A stretch of 64,000 bases of DNA from Macrotrachela quadricornifera. Lineage: Eukaryota; Rotifera; Eurotatoria; Philodinida; Philodinidae. This document shows, piece after piece, positions 35,879 through 47,265 of the stretch. The stretch spans positions 294,648 to 358,647 of the forward strand of contig JAJEKB010020660.1 of NCBI GenBank assembly GCA_022393335.1, written 5' to 3'. Made by a program: the position numbers and the translations under genes. Positions within the stretch are counted from its first letter, which is position 1; every line of letters begins with the position of its first letter. Below the pieces are notes generated by a model, which worked only from the letters and a program-made list of their open reading frames with translations, made no database searches and was not told the origin of the DNA.

Positions 35879-38800
35879 ATGGAAGTATCATTTTTAAATG
35901 AAATTAAATCTATGATTCACAAGGAAAATATAATTCTTATTTATTTTGATTCAAATAATGATACAGAAGATTTAAAGAATCAATTACATTCAATTAATGA
36001 TCAAATTATATTTCATACTGTGATGGATTTATGTATTAATTTTATTCAATCAATTAAAGAAGATAAAATCTTATTGATTATTTCGAGTAGTTCTGCTTCG
36101 GAACTCTTACTTAATACAACTAATCTTTATCAAATTGATAGTATCTTTATATACAATCTAAAAAAAGATTTTAATCAAGATTTAAATTTTGAAAATTCAA
36201 AAATAATTGGGATTTATGATGAATTAGACGTTCTATGTTCTTCAATTTAAGAACAAATTGATTATATTAAGAAAGGATTTCATCTGTGGTGTTTTTTTGA
36301 TCATGATGAAAATGAACTAAATGATTTATCAAAACAATCAAACAATTTTCTCTGGCTTCATCTTTTACATAATGTACTTTTAGATTTTCCACGAAATGAA
36401 CAAGCTAAAAAGCAAATGATTCATGCATGTCGTATTTATTATCAAGGAAATTCAAAAGAACTTCAATTCATCAATGAATTTGAAAATAATTATCAATCGC
36501 ATGATGCTATTCATTGGTATTTAAATAATTCTTTTCTTAGAAATATGATTAATAATTCATTTCGACGAGAAGATACTAAACAACTTTATTTATTACGATA
36601 TTTTCTCAGTGATTTTATCGAAAATTTAACTCATCAACATCAACAATATATTCATTGTAATAAAGAAAATTTAACTGTTTATTAATCAATGAAATTAACA
36701 AAATATGAATTCGATCAATTACAACAAAATAAAGGTAAACTTATTTCAATGAAAGGATTTTTGACAGCAACTACTCAACGATCAAAAGCATTAGATTTAT
36801 TAATGACATCTATAAAACAAACTAATCTTATTTCTGTACTTTTCGAAATTGAATGCAATATAAAAAATCTGGATAATAATATTATATTTGCTAATATTAC
36901 ACAATTCAATAAATCAATATCTCAAGAAGATATTCTATTTGATTTTAATACAACATTTCGATTGGAAACTATTCAACAAGATCAACAAATATGGATTATT
37001 AAAATAATTACAGTTAATAATGGACAAATTATTACACAAAAATATATTGATGATACACATCGTCAAATAGAAAATTTAAGTATTCGAATTATATTTGGAA
37101 AATTAATTTGTGATATGTGTCAATGGAATCAATCACAATTATATTTTCAATATTTATTAAATGATTCATCTGATGATGATTTACCATGGATTGAACATTC
37201 GATTGGTCAAACATATTATTGGAAAGGTGAATGGAATCAAGCAAGAATATATTATAATCAAGCTTATAATAGAATGATGAAAAGTCAACCAAATCGTATT
37301 AAAGATTCTGCTTTAATACTTTCAGATATTGGAAGATTATTATATTTTCAAGGAAAATATGAAGAAGCTTGTGATTTTCATCAAAAAGCATTAACAATTC
37401 AAAAAAAATATTATTCTTATGATCATGTACATATTGCTACTAATCTAGAATATATTGGTTACTTTCATTATCGGCGTTCACAAGAAGATCAAGCGCTTCT
37501 CTTCATCCAGCAAGCATTGAAAATTCGAGAAGATTATTATAAATTTTTCCATTTCGACATTGCTACCAATCTGAGTATTATTGGTTGTATTTTAGCTAAT
37601 CAACAAAAGTATAATGAGGCCCTTAATTATCATAGAAAAGCAATACTAATGTACAAAAAATATTGTATATCAGATAACGTGTACATTGCTTCGACTTTCA
37701 ATAGTATTGCTAATATTCTCTGCCAGCAAGAACAATACAATGAGGCTCTTGACATACTTGAATGTGTATTAATCATGCAAAAAAAATATTATCCATCTGA
37801 TCACATTGATATAGCTGAAACATTCAATAATATGGGAAAAGTTAAATATGGTCAAGGAAAATATGATGAATCCCTAGACTTACATGAACAAGAATTGGCC
37901 ATACAAATGAAATATTACCCTTCTGGTCATTTGAATATTGTTAGTACTTGGAATAATATTGGTTATATATTTTTAAATGGAAAAGGAAACTGTGATAAGG
38001 CTCTTGAATATCATCAACGAGCTCTTGCAATGTTAGAAACGTATTATCCATCTTATTATCCTCATATTGCTCTCACTCTCACCTATATTGGTAATGTCTT
38101 AGGTGAACAACGAAAAAATGAGGAAGCTCTTGATATTTATAATAGAGCATTGAAAATGCAAGAAGATTATTTTTTATCGGATCATGTTGAAATGATTCCA
38201 GTTCTTAGCAACATTGGCAATGTCTTACTTGATCAAGAAAAGTATGATGAAGCTTTGATGTTCTATCAAAAATCATTAACAATGCAACAGGATCATTATC
38301 CAGCCGATCATATTGATATTGCCAATAGTTTCAACAATATTGGTAATCTATATCGTGTGAAAGAAAAATTTGACGAAGCTACAAAACTTCATCAACAAGC
38401 ATTAATAATTCAAAAGAAATCTTATCCATTAGAACATTCTCATATTGCTTTTACTCTTATTTTTATTGGTCATACACTTAAAGACGAAAAAAAATATGAT
38501 GAAGCACTCAATTATTATCAACAAGCACTAAACATGCAAAAGAATTTATATTCATTTGATCATGTAAACATTGCTAATAGTTTACATAATATTGGCAATA
38601 TTCTCTATAAACAAGATAAATACGATGCCGCTCTTGATTTTTCTCAACAAGAACTCTCAATTAAAGAGAAATTGTATGGATCTGATCATATCCAATGTGC
38701 CACAATTTATGTTCGTATCGGAAATATTCTAGAAGCACAAGAGAAGTATAATGAAGCACTAGACTTTCAAAAACGAGCGTTAATAATTCGAAAGAAAAAT

Positions 38801-40837
38801 TATCCTCCTGATCATATTACAATTGCTACTAGTCTTAACTATACAGCTGATGCTCTGTATTATTTAGAAAAGTATGATGAAGCGCTTAAACTTAACGAGC
38901 AAGCATTATTAATTCAAGAAAAATGCAGTAGTCTATCCGGCAATGCTGATATGAGTAATAGTCTTAATCGTATTGGTAACATTCTACGTGATCAAAATAA
39001 ATTTGATGAAGCTCTTGATTTCTATCAACGATCATTAACTATTAGAGAAAGATTTGATCCATCCAATTATTCATCACTTGCTATTCACCTCAATAATATT
39101 GGCAGAGTTTTATATGAACAAGGAAAATATGAGGAAGCATTTGATTTTCAACAGCGAGCATTAGACATTCGACAAATCTATGATCCTTCTAATTATAGGG
39201 AAATTGCTAGTTGTTTCAATTATATAGGACATATTCGAGGAAATCAAGCAAGGTACGATGATTCCATTAGTTTCTATCAACAAGCATTAACACTTTACGA
39301 AAAATATTATCCATCTCATCATAAAGATATTGCTTTAAGTCTTAGTAATATTGGTTGTAGTTTAAATAACCAGAAAAAATGTGATGAAGCATTTGATTAT
39401 CAAGAACGAGCATTGGCTATTCGAAGAGCGAACTATCCATCCTGTCATATAAAAATTGCCGAAAGTCTTAATCTGATTGGTCATGTTCGGTATTGTCAAA
39501 AAAAATATGATGAAGCTCTGGATATATATCAACAAGCAATAAAAATCTATGAACAATATTATTCCCCGGATCACGAACATGTTGCTTCTTGTTTGGGATA
39601 CATTGGCGCCACACTTAGTCAACAAGAAAAATATGACAATGCTCTCGAATTTCAAAAAAAAGCATTGAAAATTTTTGAAAAATATGCTCCACCTAATCAT
39701 ATAAAACTTAGTGAATGTCTCAGTATCATTGGGACTTTATTTAGTAATCAAAAGAATTACGATCAAGCTCTTATCTATCATCAACGAGCACTTTCAATTA
39801 GACAGAACTATTATTCATCTGGTCATGTGATAATTGGAACTAGTCTTGGCAACATTGGTAATATTCTACATGGACAAGGAAAGTATGATGAAGCTTATGA
39901 TGTCTACCAACAAGCATTAAAATTCTATGAAAAGTATTATCCACCTGGTCATTTAGATATTTCGACTTGTCTTAGTAGTATTGGTACCATTTTAGAATGT
40001 CAGAAAAAATATGACGAAGCTCTTGACTTTCATCATCGAGCATTAAATATTCGAGAGAAAAATTATCCTTATGATTACGAAAACTTTACTCATAGTTTAA
40101 CTTGTATTGGTAATGTTCTACAACATCAAGGAAAGTATGTTGAATCACTTGAGTTTTTTGAACGTGCATTAACACTCAGAGAGAAATTTTGTCCATTTTT
40201 TCATATGGATATTATCAATAATCTCATTGAGATTGGTTATGTCAAATCCAAGCAAGAAAAATTGGATGAATCTCTCAACTATTATAATCAAGCAGTAACT
40301 ATACTTGAAAAATTTCAACCAACTAATTATATTAAAATGGTCTTTATTTTGGATTGGATTGCTTTTGTTTGGTGTCGAACACGATGTTATAATCGTACAA
40401 TTGAATATCTTGAAAAATGTTTAAGAATTAGAGAAGCTAATCTTTCTTCAGAACATTCATCCACTATTGATACTCTTTTAAATATATGTGAAGTACAACG
40501 AACTCGACAATAATATCAACTTTCTCTAGAATATGAATTGAATTGCTTTTTAATACGTGAAAAAACTTTATCACCAAGTCATCAAGATATTGGAAAAAAT
40601 TTATTCAATATAGGTAAATGTTATTATTATCTTAATCAACTGGAACTAGCACTTGATTATTATAAACGAGCATTAACTGTTTATGAACAATGTTTACCTA
40701 CTTGGCATAACAAACGATGGGATTTAGAATGGAAAATTGAACAAATTTTGAAGAAATTGGAGAAATCAACTTTAAAATATGATTTTCATTCGATAGATGT
40801 CTTAGTTTCAATGGATTACTTTAGTAAAATCGATTAA
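35879..40837 (+). pseudogene. Decayed ART-TPR paralogue with 27 TPR units and three in-frame TAA codons
   Basis: One reading frame runs 4959 nt from the ATG at 35879 to TAA at 40835-40837, broken only by TAA at 36248-36250, 36683-36685 and 40511-40513. The N-terminal alpha/beta region and linker align with the gene at 19.5-21.7 kb (FxNxxxSxxAxxWY, RREDxxxLxxxRxF). The ART part is damaged: the VYRGQ arginine is gone (VY followed by a stop and SM), FLSTTT is FLTATT, and the E-x-E segment reads QEDILFDF. The C-terminal part is 27 tandem 42-residue kinesin-light-chain-type TPRs (37319 to about 40760; form L.NIGN.L..Q.KYDEALDFYQ.AL.I..KYYP.DH..IA.S), preceded by one divergent unit. The longest uninterrupted piece is 1274 codons (36689-40513), which could still give a TPR-only protein if started internally. 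ART activity is not expected. Confidence 0.85.
37319..40760 (+). repeat. 126-bp tandem TPR-coding repeat, 27 units
   Basis: Each unit is 126 nt (two are 129) and stays in frame. Units differ from each other in most third positions and at variable helix faces, so the array is old and was not homogenised recently. Conserved codons encode the IG, YDEAL, QQAL and YP.DH positions. Confidence 0.9.
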
Positions 40838-41212
40838 AATGTTCGAATTTTTTTTCATATATTTTATCTAAACAAATAAATACATCATTATCTTTTCTAT
40901 TATATCAGTAGTATATGAATTAGAGAAAACAATTTAATAACAAGATATTTGATGAGATGAGATCGCTTTTTTTTAAAGAAGATTATGAATTATATATAGC
41001 TCATGAGAATAGAGATAAGAGTAAGAATTATTAATGCATTATACAACTATAAACTATCTCAAAAGTCCGTGAGGAAAGTTAATTCGTAGAATTCCATTAT
41101 TTATCAAAATGAATCAATTAATATATTTTCTGATGATAGATATAAATGTGAAGTTTTTGTTTGTATGAACAAACTTCCGAAATATTGTTTAAAGTTATAA
41201 CTATGTCTGTAA
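40838..41212. other. Intergenic
   Basis: AT-rich; no gene seen. Confidence 0.4.
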
Positions 41213-41512
41213 GAGCCGAACGAATTCGAAAGATCCCTGCTCGATTTCGATGTGGTGGTATACACAGTGAACGAGAGCAATGTTCGTTTACATATGTTTA
41301 CTAACGGTGCGAAGCCTGACGATATTGTTAGTTTATTTCATCGAATTCATCCATTCAAATTGATCAAGACATTTGCTAGCAACACGATGAGTGATGATCG
41401 TCTCAGTGATATGGCCGTCCTCGCGATTGAACGCGAAATTATGGTCGATCTCGACTTAAAAGTAGAACGGTTTTCAAAGAAACACATGAATAGTCGGATT
41501 TTATTGCAATGA
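41213..41512 (+). pseudogene. hAT-type C-terminal (dimerisation) fragment
   Basis: A frame ending in TGA at 41510-41512 encodes ...RIHPFKLIKTFASNT-MSDDRLSDMAVLAIEREIMVDLDLKVERFSKK. The pattern SxxRLSxMAxLxIxRxI followed by a basic tail resembles the end of hAT transposases and ZMYM/DUF4371-type domesticated proteins. Codon use is less AT-rich than its surroundings. No N-terminal catalytic part was found upstream, so it is a fragment. Confidence 0.6.
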
Positions 41513-42083
41513 TACAAGATCTTTTTGTTTTTTTATGCAGCAAATATATTTTTAAACTCCAAGCTATATAGTCCATTCAAATGATCAAAACGAAAATATC
41601 AATAAGATCTTTCGAAATTGAAGACACGATGAGAATTTTTTTCGCAACGACTACACTTTGACTTTTAGTTTTGAAATTACACGATATATTTTTCATCCAT
41701 TATGGAAAAGTTCTTTAAGGAGAAATGCCCTCTTTGTAATGTTTTTCTGGTTACACCGCTAACACAGACCATACGGGAGGTACATTCCGAACTTCTTGTC
41801 TACATCACAAAAAGAATACAAGTTCCACCAATGGCATCAAGACAATCAGTTTTATTACTATTGATTCAATTAGTAGAGGAGCATACACTATCACTTATCT
41901 TCATTATTCGAACAAATTTTTAAATCAAATACTAAACAGAGTTCAGCAAATTAATTTAAAATTCTTACAAAATACGGCACAATGAGAAACTGTTTCACTT
42001 CCAGCAGAAATGGTTTAGCCCCATAAAGTCAAACAGAAATCCTTTTTCACCATCATACTTCCCAAACTACGCTCAAGTAGAAA
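41513..42083. other. Intergenic with unsupported small ORF
   Basis: A 73-codon frame at 41702-41923 has no recognisable features. CAGCAGAAAT-type words recur at 42000-42085. Confidence 0.3.
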
Positions 42084-42539
42084 TAGATTTTTACCAGCAG
42101 AAATAGTTTAAATTATAAGAAAACTGCTTTAGCCATTTCTCGACGTACAACTAGTAATGGAAAACATATAGAGGGAAATGGATATTGATTTTTTTTTACA
42201 TTTTAAGTGTAATTTCAAGCAGAAAATTAATGTCCCGCGGGAACAATTTTTTTCCGAGATTTCTCGTCTCGTTTCCTGCGGGAACAGTAACGAGAATTCC
42301 CGTTGTAATTTTGAGAACGGGAATGTGGGAACAGGAACAGTATTATAAAATTGATGTTACCGCAACAAAAATTATGTTATCTTGTTTTTCATATGTTTTG
42401 ATATTTTCAAAGTAGATTTTTATTTCTAATAACTAAATAACTACTTTACATATGATTAATGCAAAAAACGATAAACAAGAATTAAATAATAATAGTATAC
42501 TATGAATCAATATTCAAAGCATGACGTTATTAGAAGCTA

Positions 42540-44095
42540 CCCAGGTCTATCAAAACGGTATCGTTTGCGAACCGAAAACGAACCGTAAAAGTGATCAAAA
42601 CGGGATCTTTACGGTAGTATACCGGATCGATTCGGACCATTTTCGGTTCGTCTGAACCCGTATTTCCTGGCACAGAAATACGTACCGTATTGTATCCGTA
42701 TGGTAAAGGCACCGTATTTGGCCGTTTTCTCTCCATTTACGGATAAAATTCGAATTTTAAGGTAGGATTCTAGTATGATCATACTATGAAATTGTGTCAG
42801 ATCTTCTATTATCCATGCAAGAGTTTATTGGAACTTCAAATATAGGTTTTCATCGATCTCAGCGCTCTGTTCTAATCTTTGATATTTCCCTTTCCTAATC
42901 AACTGTTTTTCATAATTTTCTTTGATTTTCCATCATTTTTTATCAAACACCATCACACCTGATTCATACCAACCATTACGACGATATTAGCAAAATCATA
43001 CCTAAATAAAAACAATAAAAATTTAATATATAAAATTTCTACTTACATATACCACGATATTATTAAAATATCTAAATAAAAATTAAAAGAAAGATTTTAT
43101 ATGTTAAATTTATAGTTGCTTATTCGACGGTAAAACTAAAATATTTAAAAAGAAAACAAACTCCGTATATAAAGTTCTATTTATCTATTTGAGAATATTA
43201 TAATAATATCTAAATAAAAAAAAATGTAATCTCTACATAAAATTTATGCTTATTTTTTCGATAATATTGCCTAAATATCTGAAAAAGAAAGAAGAGAATT
43301 TTATATATAAATTAATATTTACCTATTTGACGATGTAATTCAAATATCTAAATAAACAAAAATAAGAATTTTGTCTATAACATTTACACTTGTCTATTTG
43401 ATGATATTGCTGAAATATCTAAATAAAAAAGAAAGAAGAATTTTGCAAATAAAATACATACTTGCCGATTCAAAGATTTTATTGAATTATTTAAATAAAA
43501 AGAGTATACATTAATTATATATATAATTCATATGCTTTCGACGATATCGTTGTAATATCTAAATAAAAAAAAAAAATTTAACACGTAAACTTGATATTTC
43601 GCTTGTTCACGATATTTTTGAAATATTTGAATCTAAAGATAATAAAAATTATACATAGAAATTGTTTACTGCAATCGACAATGATGTTAAATTATCTATA
43701 TGAAAAGTAAGATAGCAGACTAAGTTCATGTCTATAAGCCTGTTTATCTTTATTGAGCTATGTTGACAAAGAAAAACTTTAGTTGCGCATGGTTAGGTAT
43801 GACTTTGCAAGATTCTGATCATCAAATTTTATTCAAATCTTATACTAAGAATCTTATGAGATTTACTTTAGCATCTTATTATAAGATACATTAAAAACGG
43901 CTAAAAACGTCACTTAAACGGTGTTTCGTTCCGGTGTAGTGAATGGTGTATACTAAACGGCCCGTAAAACGGCCTGTAATGTATCCGTATATATGTAATT
44001 AACCGATACTCGTAAGCGAAAAATATCTGGCCATTGTAAAGATGCCGTTTGTTATCGGTTTACCGTTTTTTACGGACCGTCAATATAGACCTGGG
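42540..44095. mobile_element. 1.56-kb MITE with TA duplication and internal minisatellite
   Basis: It begins CCCAGGTCTAT at 42540 and ends with the complement ATAGACCTGGG at 44095, with TA on both sides (42538-42539 and 44096-44097). The two outer ~200 nt are rich in CGTA/TACGG/ACGGTA words in inverted arrangement (AAAACGGTA...CCGTAAA, TACCGTTTTTTACGG). The interior is a diverged tandem repeat (42975-43690). No transposase. The TA duplication suggests mobilisation by a Tc1/mariner or PIF-like enzyme. Confidence 0.72.
42975..43690 (+). repeat. Diverged ~80-bp minisatellite, about 9 units
   Basis: Units repeat the words GACGATATT, AATATCTAAATAAAAA, GAATTTTATATATAAA and CTTGTCTATTTGA in order at ~75-90-nt spacing. 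All copies differ by substitutions and small indels. Confidence 0.7.
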
Positions 44096-44272
44096 TAGTA
44101 TATTCTGATAACACATTTTGTCCGGCACAATAAAGGAAATAAGAACAGAAATAGATTTTTTCCAGCAGAAATAATTTAAATTGTAAGAGAAATGCTTTAC
44201 TCATTTGTCGATCTGCAAGCAGAAATGTAAAACATATAGAGAGAAATACATATATATTTTTTTCATATTAAG

Positions 44273-44952
44273 TTGTTCTCCTATTTCGAAATAACGATGA
44301 TCGTAGCTTTTTTTTTTATAAATAGTAAACGAACAGAGCCAGCTGTTAATTACAATCAGAAGAGAAATCTAGTGGAAAATATCTGTCTCTATTGTTCAGC
44401 TAACGTATTTATTTTCTCTTTTCATTCTTTCTTTCTCCTATTGGACCATTTCGTCTGAAAAGAAAAATTATTACCCCTTGAATTTCATTATATGTGCAGT
44501 TTCAACTTTAATATTATGTGTATCTTTTTTTCTTTTTTTGTCTTTTCCTTTCATGTTTCTACATATTTATATATTCTCCGTTTGTGTTATATATGTACAA
44601 TCTTATCGGAGTGATCCATTTTTGCTGAAAATGGAAAAATTTCCTAATTCATTGATTCAATAGTCCACTGCTGGTTCTTGCTAGCGAACCATTCATTATT
44701 ACTGTATTTGGGATTATTTCCTGGATTTTAGTGTATTTTTGTCTAGGCATGCGAATTATCTTACGATCCCTGTGTATTCACTTCGTGTTCGTACTATATT
44801 TTCCAGGTATTCGTAATCACTCTCCCTTTGTTTTTAAAATATCTATCTCTTCTGTATTCACGTATTTGTTTGCCACTTCAACGTATAAATAGACTTGTTT
44901 CAGTCCAAATATAGTATAAAATAACTTACAGATTTTTTACGTAGCAAACAAG
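44273..44952. other. Intergenic, T-rich
   Basis: T-rich sequence. Two 61-codon frames here are low-complexity and not supported. Confidence 0.35.
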
Positions 44953-45966
44953 ATGTCAAACATGTTTACTCTGGAGAAACAGTTTTGTGGGCCTGTTCTT
45001 TCTTTGAAGGAAATGAATCCCACTTGGATGGCATTCAATATTGCTGACGAAATACAATCTTATGAAAATCCACTTCCATTGTGTCGTGATGCATTAAGAA
45101 GAAAAATAAACCAAATATCACAATGTGGAACAATAAAAGATAGATCAAAACCGACCCGTCGCGAACTGTTCGAACGGAAAAAATTGAAAAAAACAGTGAA
45201 ACGATTAATACATTTAAAAATGGGACAAAGTCAAAGAGAAGTGGTGCTTGATTTACAAGCTAACAACATTCAAAGTAAAAGAACATCGATGCAAAGAATA
45301 AGTAAAGGAATAAATTTGAAACCAACCAAACTTGGAAAAGCTCAAAAATTAACAACAATAAGCAAAGAACGACGTGTTGCATGTACAAAGCGACTAATTA
45401 GAAAATTTGGCGTAAGAAAAACTAATTCAAAGTGGCAATGGACTAAACTTGTTAATACTAATTTTTCAGGAATATTCACAACTGAAAGTTTTCACAATAA
45501 TAAAAATGATGTGATTTATGCTGAAGAACCATCTGAAGTTTCTGCCAATCTAAGAGAAGCATTGATGAGAAAATATCCAAGTGGTGTAATGTTTTGGGGT
45601 GGAATTTATACGAAAGGTTTGATACCGAATGATGATCCTATTAATGTTAACCAATGGGTAAGAGATCAATGTCGAAATAATAAAAGTAAGAGAGTGTACA
45701 TGACCGATGAAATTAATGCTAGATTTTTATCTGAAAAAGAAGATCAAGATTCAAAACATAGAACACAAGTAGCTATGGATATTGTTTATAATCTTTTTCA
45801 AGAAAGAATTGAATTAAACAATGAAGACGCCAAATTTGCAGATGTATGGTTCGGAATGATAAAAACTTACACTTGTTTAATGTGAAGCAACGATAGATGG
45901 CACATCTAAACGTCTTGCAAAAATGGTGCAATTGAATGGAGAATCAAATTTATGAATATTAGCTTA
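44953..45966 (+). pseudogene. Mariner-like/IS630-type transposase, disabled
   Basis: The frame opens with ATG at 44953 and runs 310 codons. HTH-type segments (PTRRELFERKKLKKTVKRL, MGQSQREVVLDL) are followed by a linker (KLGKAQKLTTISKERR) and the catalytic region. WTKLVNTNFSGIFT has N where the first catalytic D is expected. PSGVMFWGGIYTKGLIP is the conserved middle block. QDSKHRTQ fits the second D. After FADVW the sequence jumps to GMIKTY, so the segment carrying the third acidic residue seems deleted. The C-terminal end (ATIDGTSKRLAKMVQLNG) continues in another frame after 45885. Damaged at three points, so not active. I found no matching TIRs. Confidence 0.78.
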
Positions 45967-46096
45967 AAATGATTTTGATTATAACACTCATGATGAAGAA
46001 ACACTGCATAGTTACAATAACATTTTATGGATAAAATAAAGTTTTCATGGTTCTAAAATGTCTATCGTTAATTTTTATTTTTTGCGACACATATTT

Positions 46097-46534
46097 CTCG
46101 AGAAAGGAACATTTCCAACTGTTGGAATGCTTTTGAGTAGGGACTTTGTGCATCTTGTAGATCTCAGTGAACTATACTTGTCGTGATCATAGTCCGTGTC
46201 CATGGCTTGTTTCGAGAGAGATATCGAGGTCTCAGTGAATTATCCCTAAGCTTTATAACTCTGAGAGACTTTGTTCAAAAGTTCTAAAATTTTTCCTACA
46301 ATCCAGTCTAGCTAAAATATTTATGTGGACAAAGTTTTAGATCAAAATTTACAACTATGGCTTTGCTGCGAGAGTGAGTTTTCTATAGGGATAATTCACT
46401 AAAACCTCGATATCTCTCTCGAAACAAGCCATGGGCACGGACTATGATCCGGAAAAGTATAATTTACTGAGATCTACAGGATGCACAAAGTCGCTATGCA
46501 AAAGCGCTCCAACAGTTGGGAATGTTCTCTCGTC
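46097..46534. mobile_element. ~440-bp foldback element
   Basis: Arms 46097-46255 and 46390-46534 are inverted copies with long exact blocks (CCATGGCTTGTTTCGAGAGA against its complement TCTCTCGAAACAAGCCATGG; TCCAACTGTTGG; ACTTTGTGCATC). The spacer is ~135 nt. No coding capacity. Ends are approximate and no target duplication was identified. Confidence 0.72.
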
Positions 46535-47265
46535 AGCTTATAATGTTCTTATTATATGAGTGAGGCAGAGTCAGTCATAGAGTGTTTTGTAGAGTGTCCT
46601 TTATTGCATTTTTCTATCATAGAGATAAATTTTTAAGTACGTGCTTTAATATAAAAAAATTAAATATACAAATTGAGTCAGCAAAACTGGGTCATCCTTT
46701 AAGATAAGCCTGGTCGAATCTTATTTCTTTACGGTGCTCGTAATGGTTGCAAGGTGATGCCTTATCATTCAAAAAAGTCAGGTAACAGCGCTATTTTACG
46801 TTAAGTGAATCATCTTAATCGTCAACTTAAAGATTTTTTCTTTTGTTATATTATATAATATAAAACTTATTATTTAGATACTTATTGCTATCAATGAAAA
46901 ACGCCAGTGTACTTACTCATTTTGTAATATCAAGCTTTTCATAAGATTGTCTTGCGAAGGACGATTAGAAAAAATTCTATATCGCTTTTTAAACTACTTC
47001 TGCATAAAAAACTTATAATAACGTCATCACATGACTAAATGACTATCGTCACTGCTACCGTATAGTGTGAAACAGCTCGGCAGAGGAAAGAAAGAAATGG
47101 GAATTTTTATTGCTCGGTAGTTGCGAAACGTATCTTATAACTCCATAAGAAAGAATGCAGACGTTGTTATGACGCACTCTTTTAGTGGGTTTTTTCTCAT
47201 TCTCTCAAATGATTATGTACTATATATAAATGTTAACATATTTTTTTTAGTTACCTATCTATTCA
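46535..47265. other. 5' flank of the Asteroid-like gene
   Basis: No gene seen. An 8-base T run and TATATATAA near 47220-47250 precede the start. Confidence 0.35.

Larger units (their letters stand above)
42084..44272. repeat. Pair of ~130-bp direct repeats flanking a 1.9-kb segment
   Basis: 42084-42215 and 44146-44272 are similar in the same orientation (CAGCAGAAATA.TTTAAATT.TAAGA...ACATATAGAG.GAAAT). The MITE at 42540-44095 lies between them, so they may be one element duplicated by another, or LTR-like ends. Close to the left copy is a GC-rich pair CCCGCGGGAAC (42234) and CCTGCGGGAAC (42276). Confidence 0.5.

Noticed and set aside
37319..40760. CRISPR or non-coding satellite
   Set aside because: The 126-nt periodicity keeps one frame and encodes TPR helices; there are no spacers between identical repeats.
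35879..40837. Alternative genetic code with TAA read as glutamine
   Set aside because: All long genes here end at TAA or TGA in expected places and use CAA freely, and one interruption replaces the ART arginine motif rather than a glutamine. Decay of one gene is simpler.
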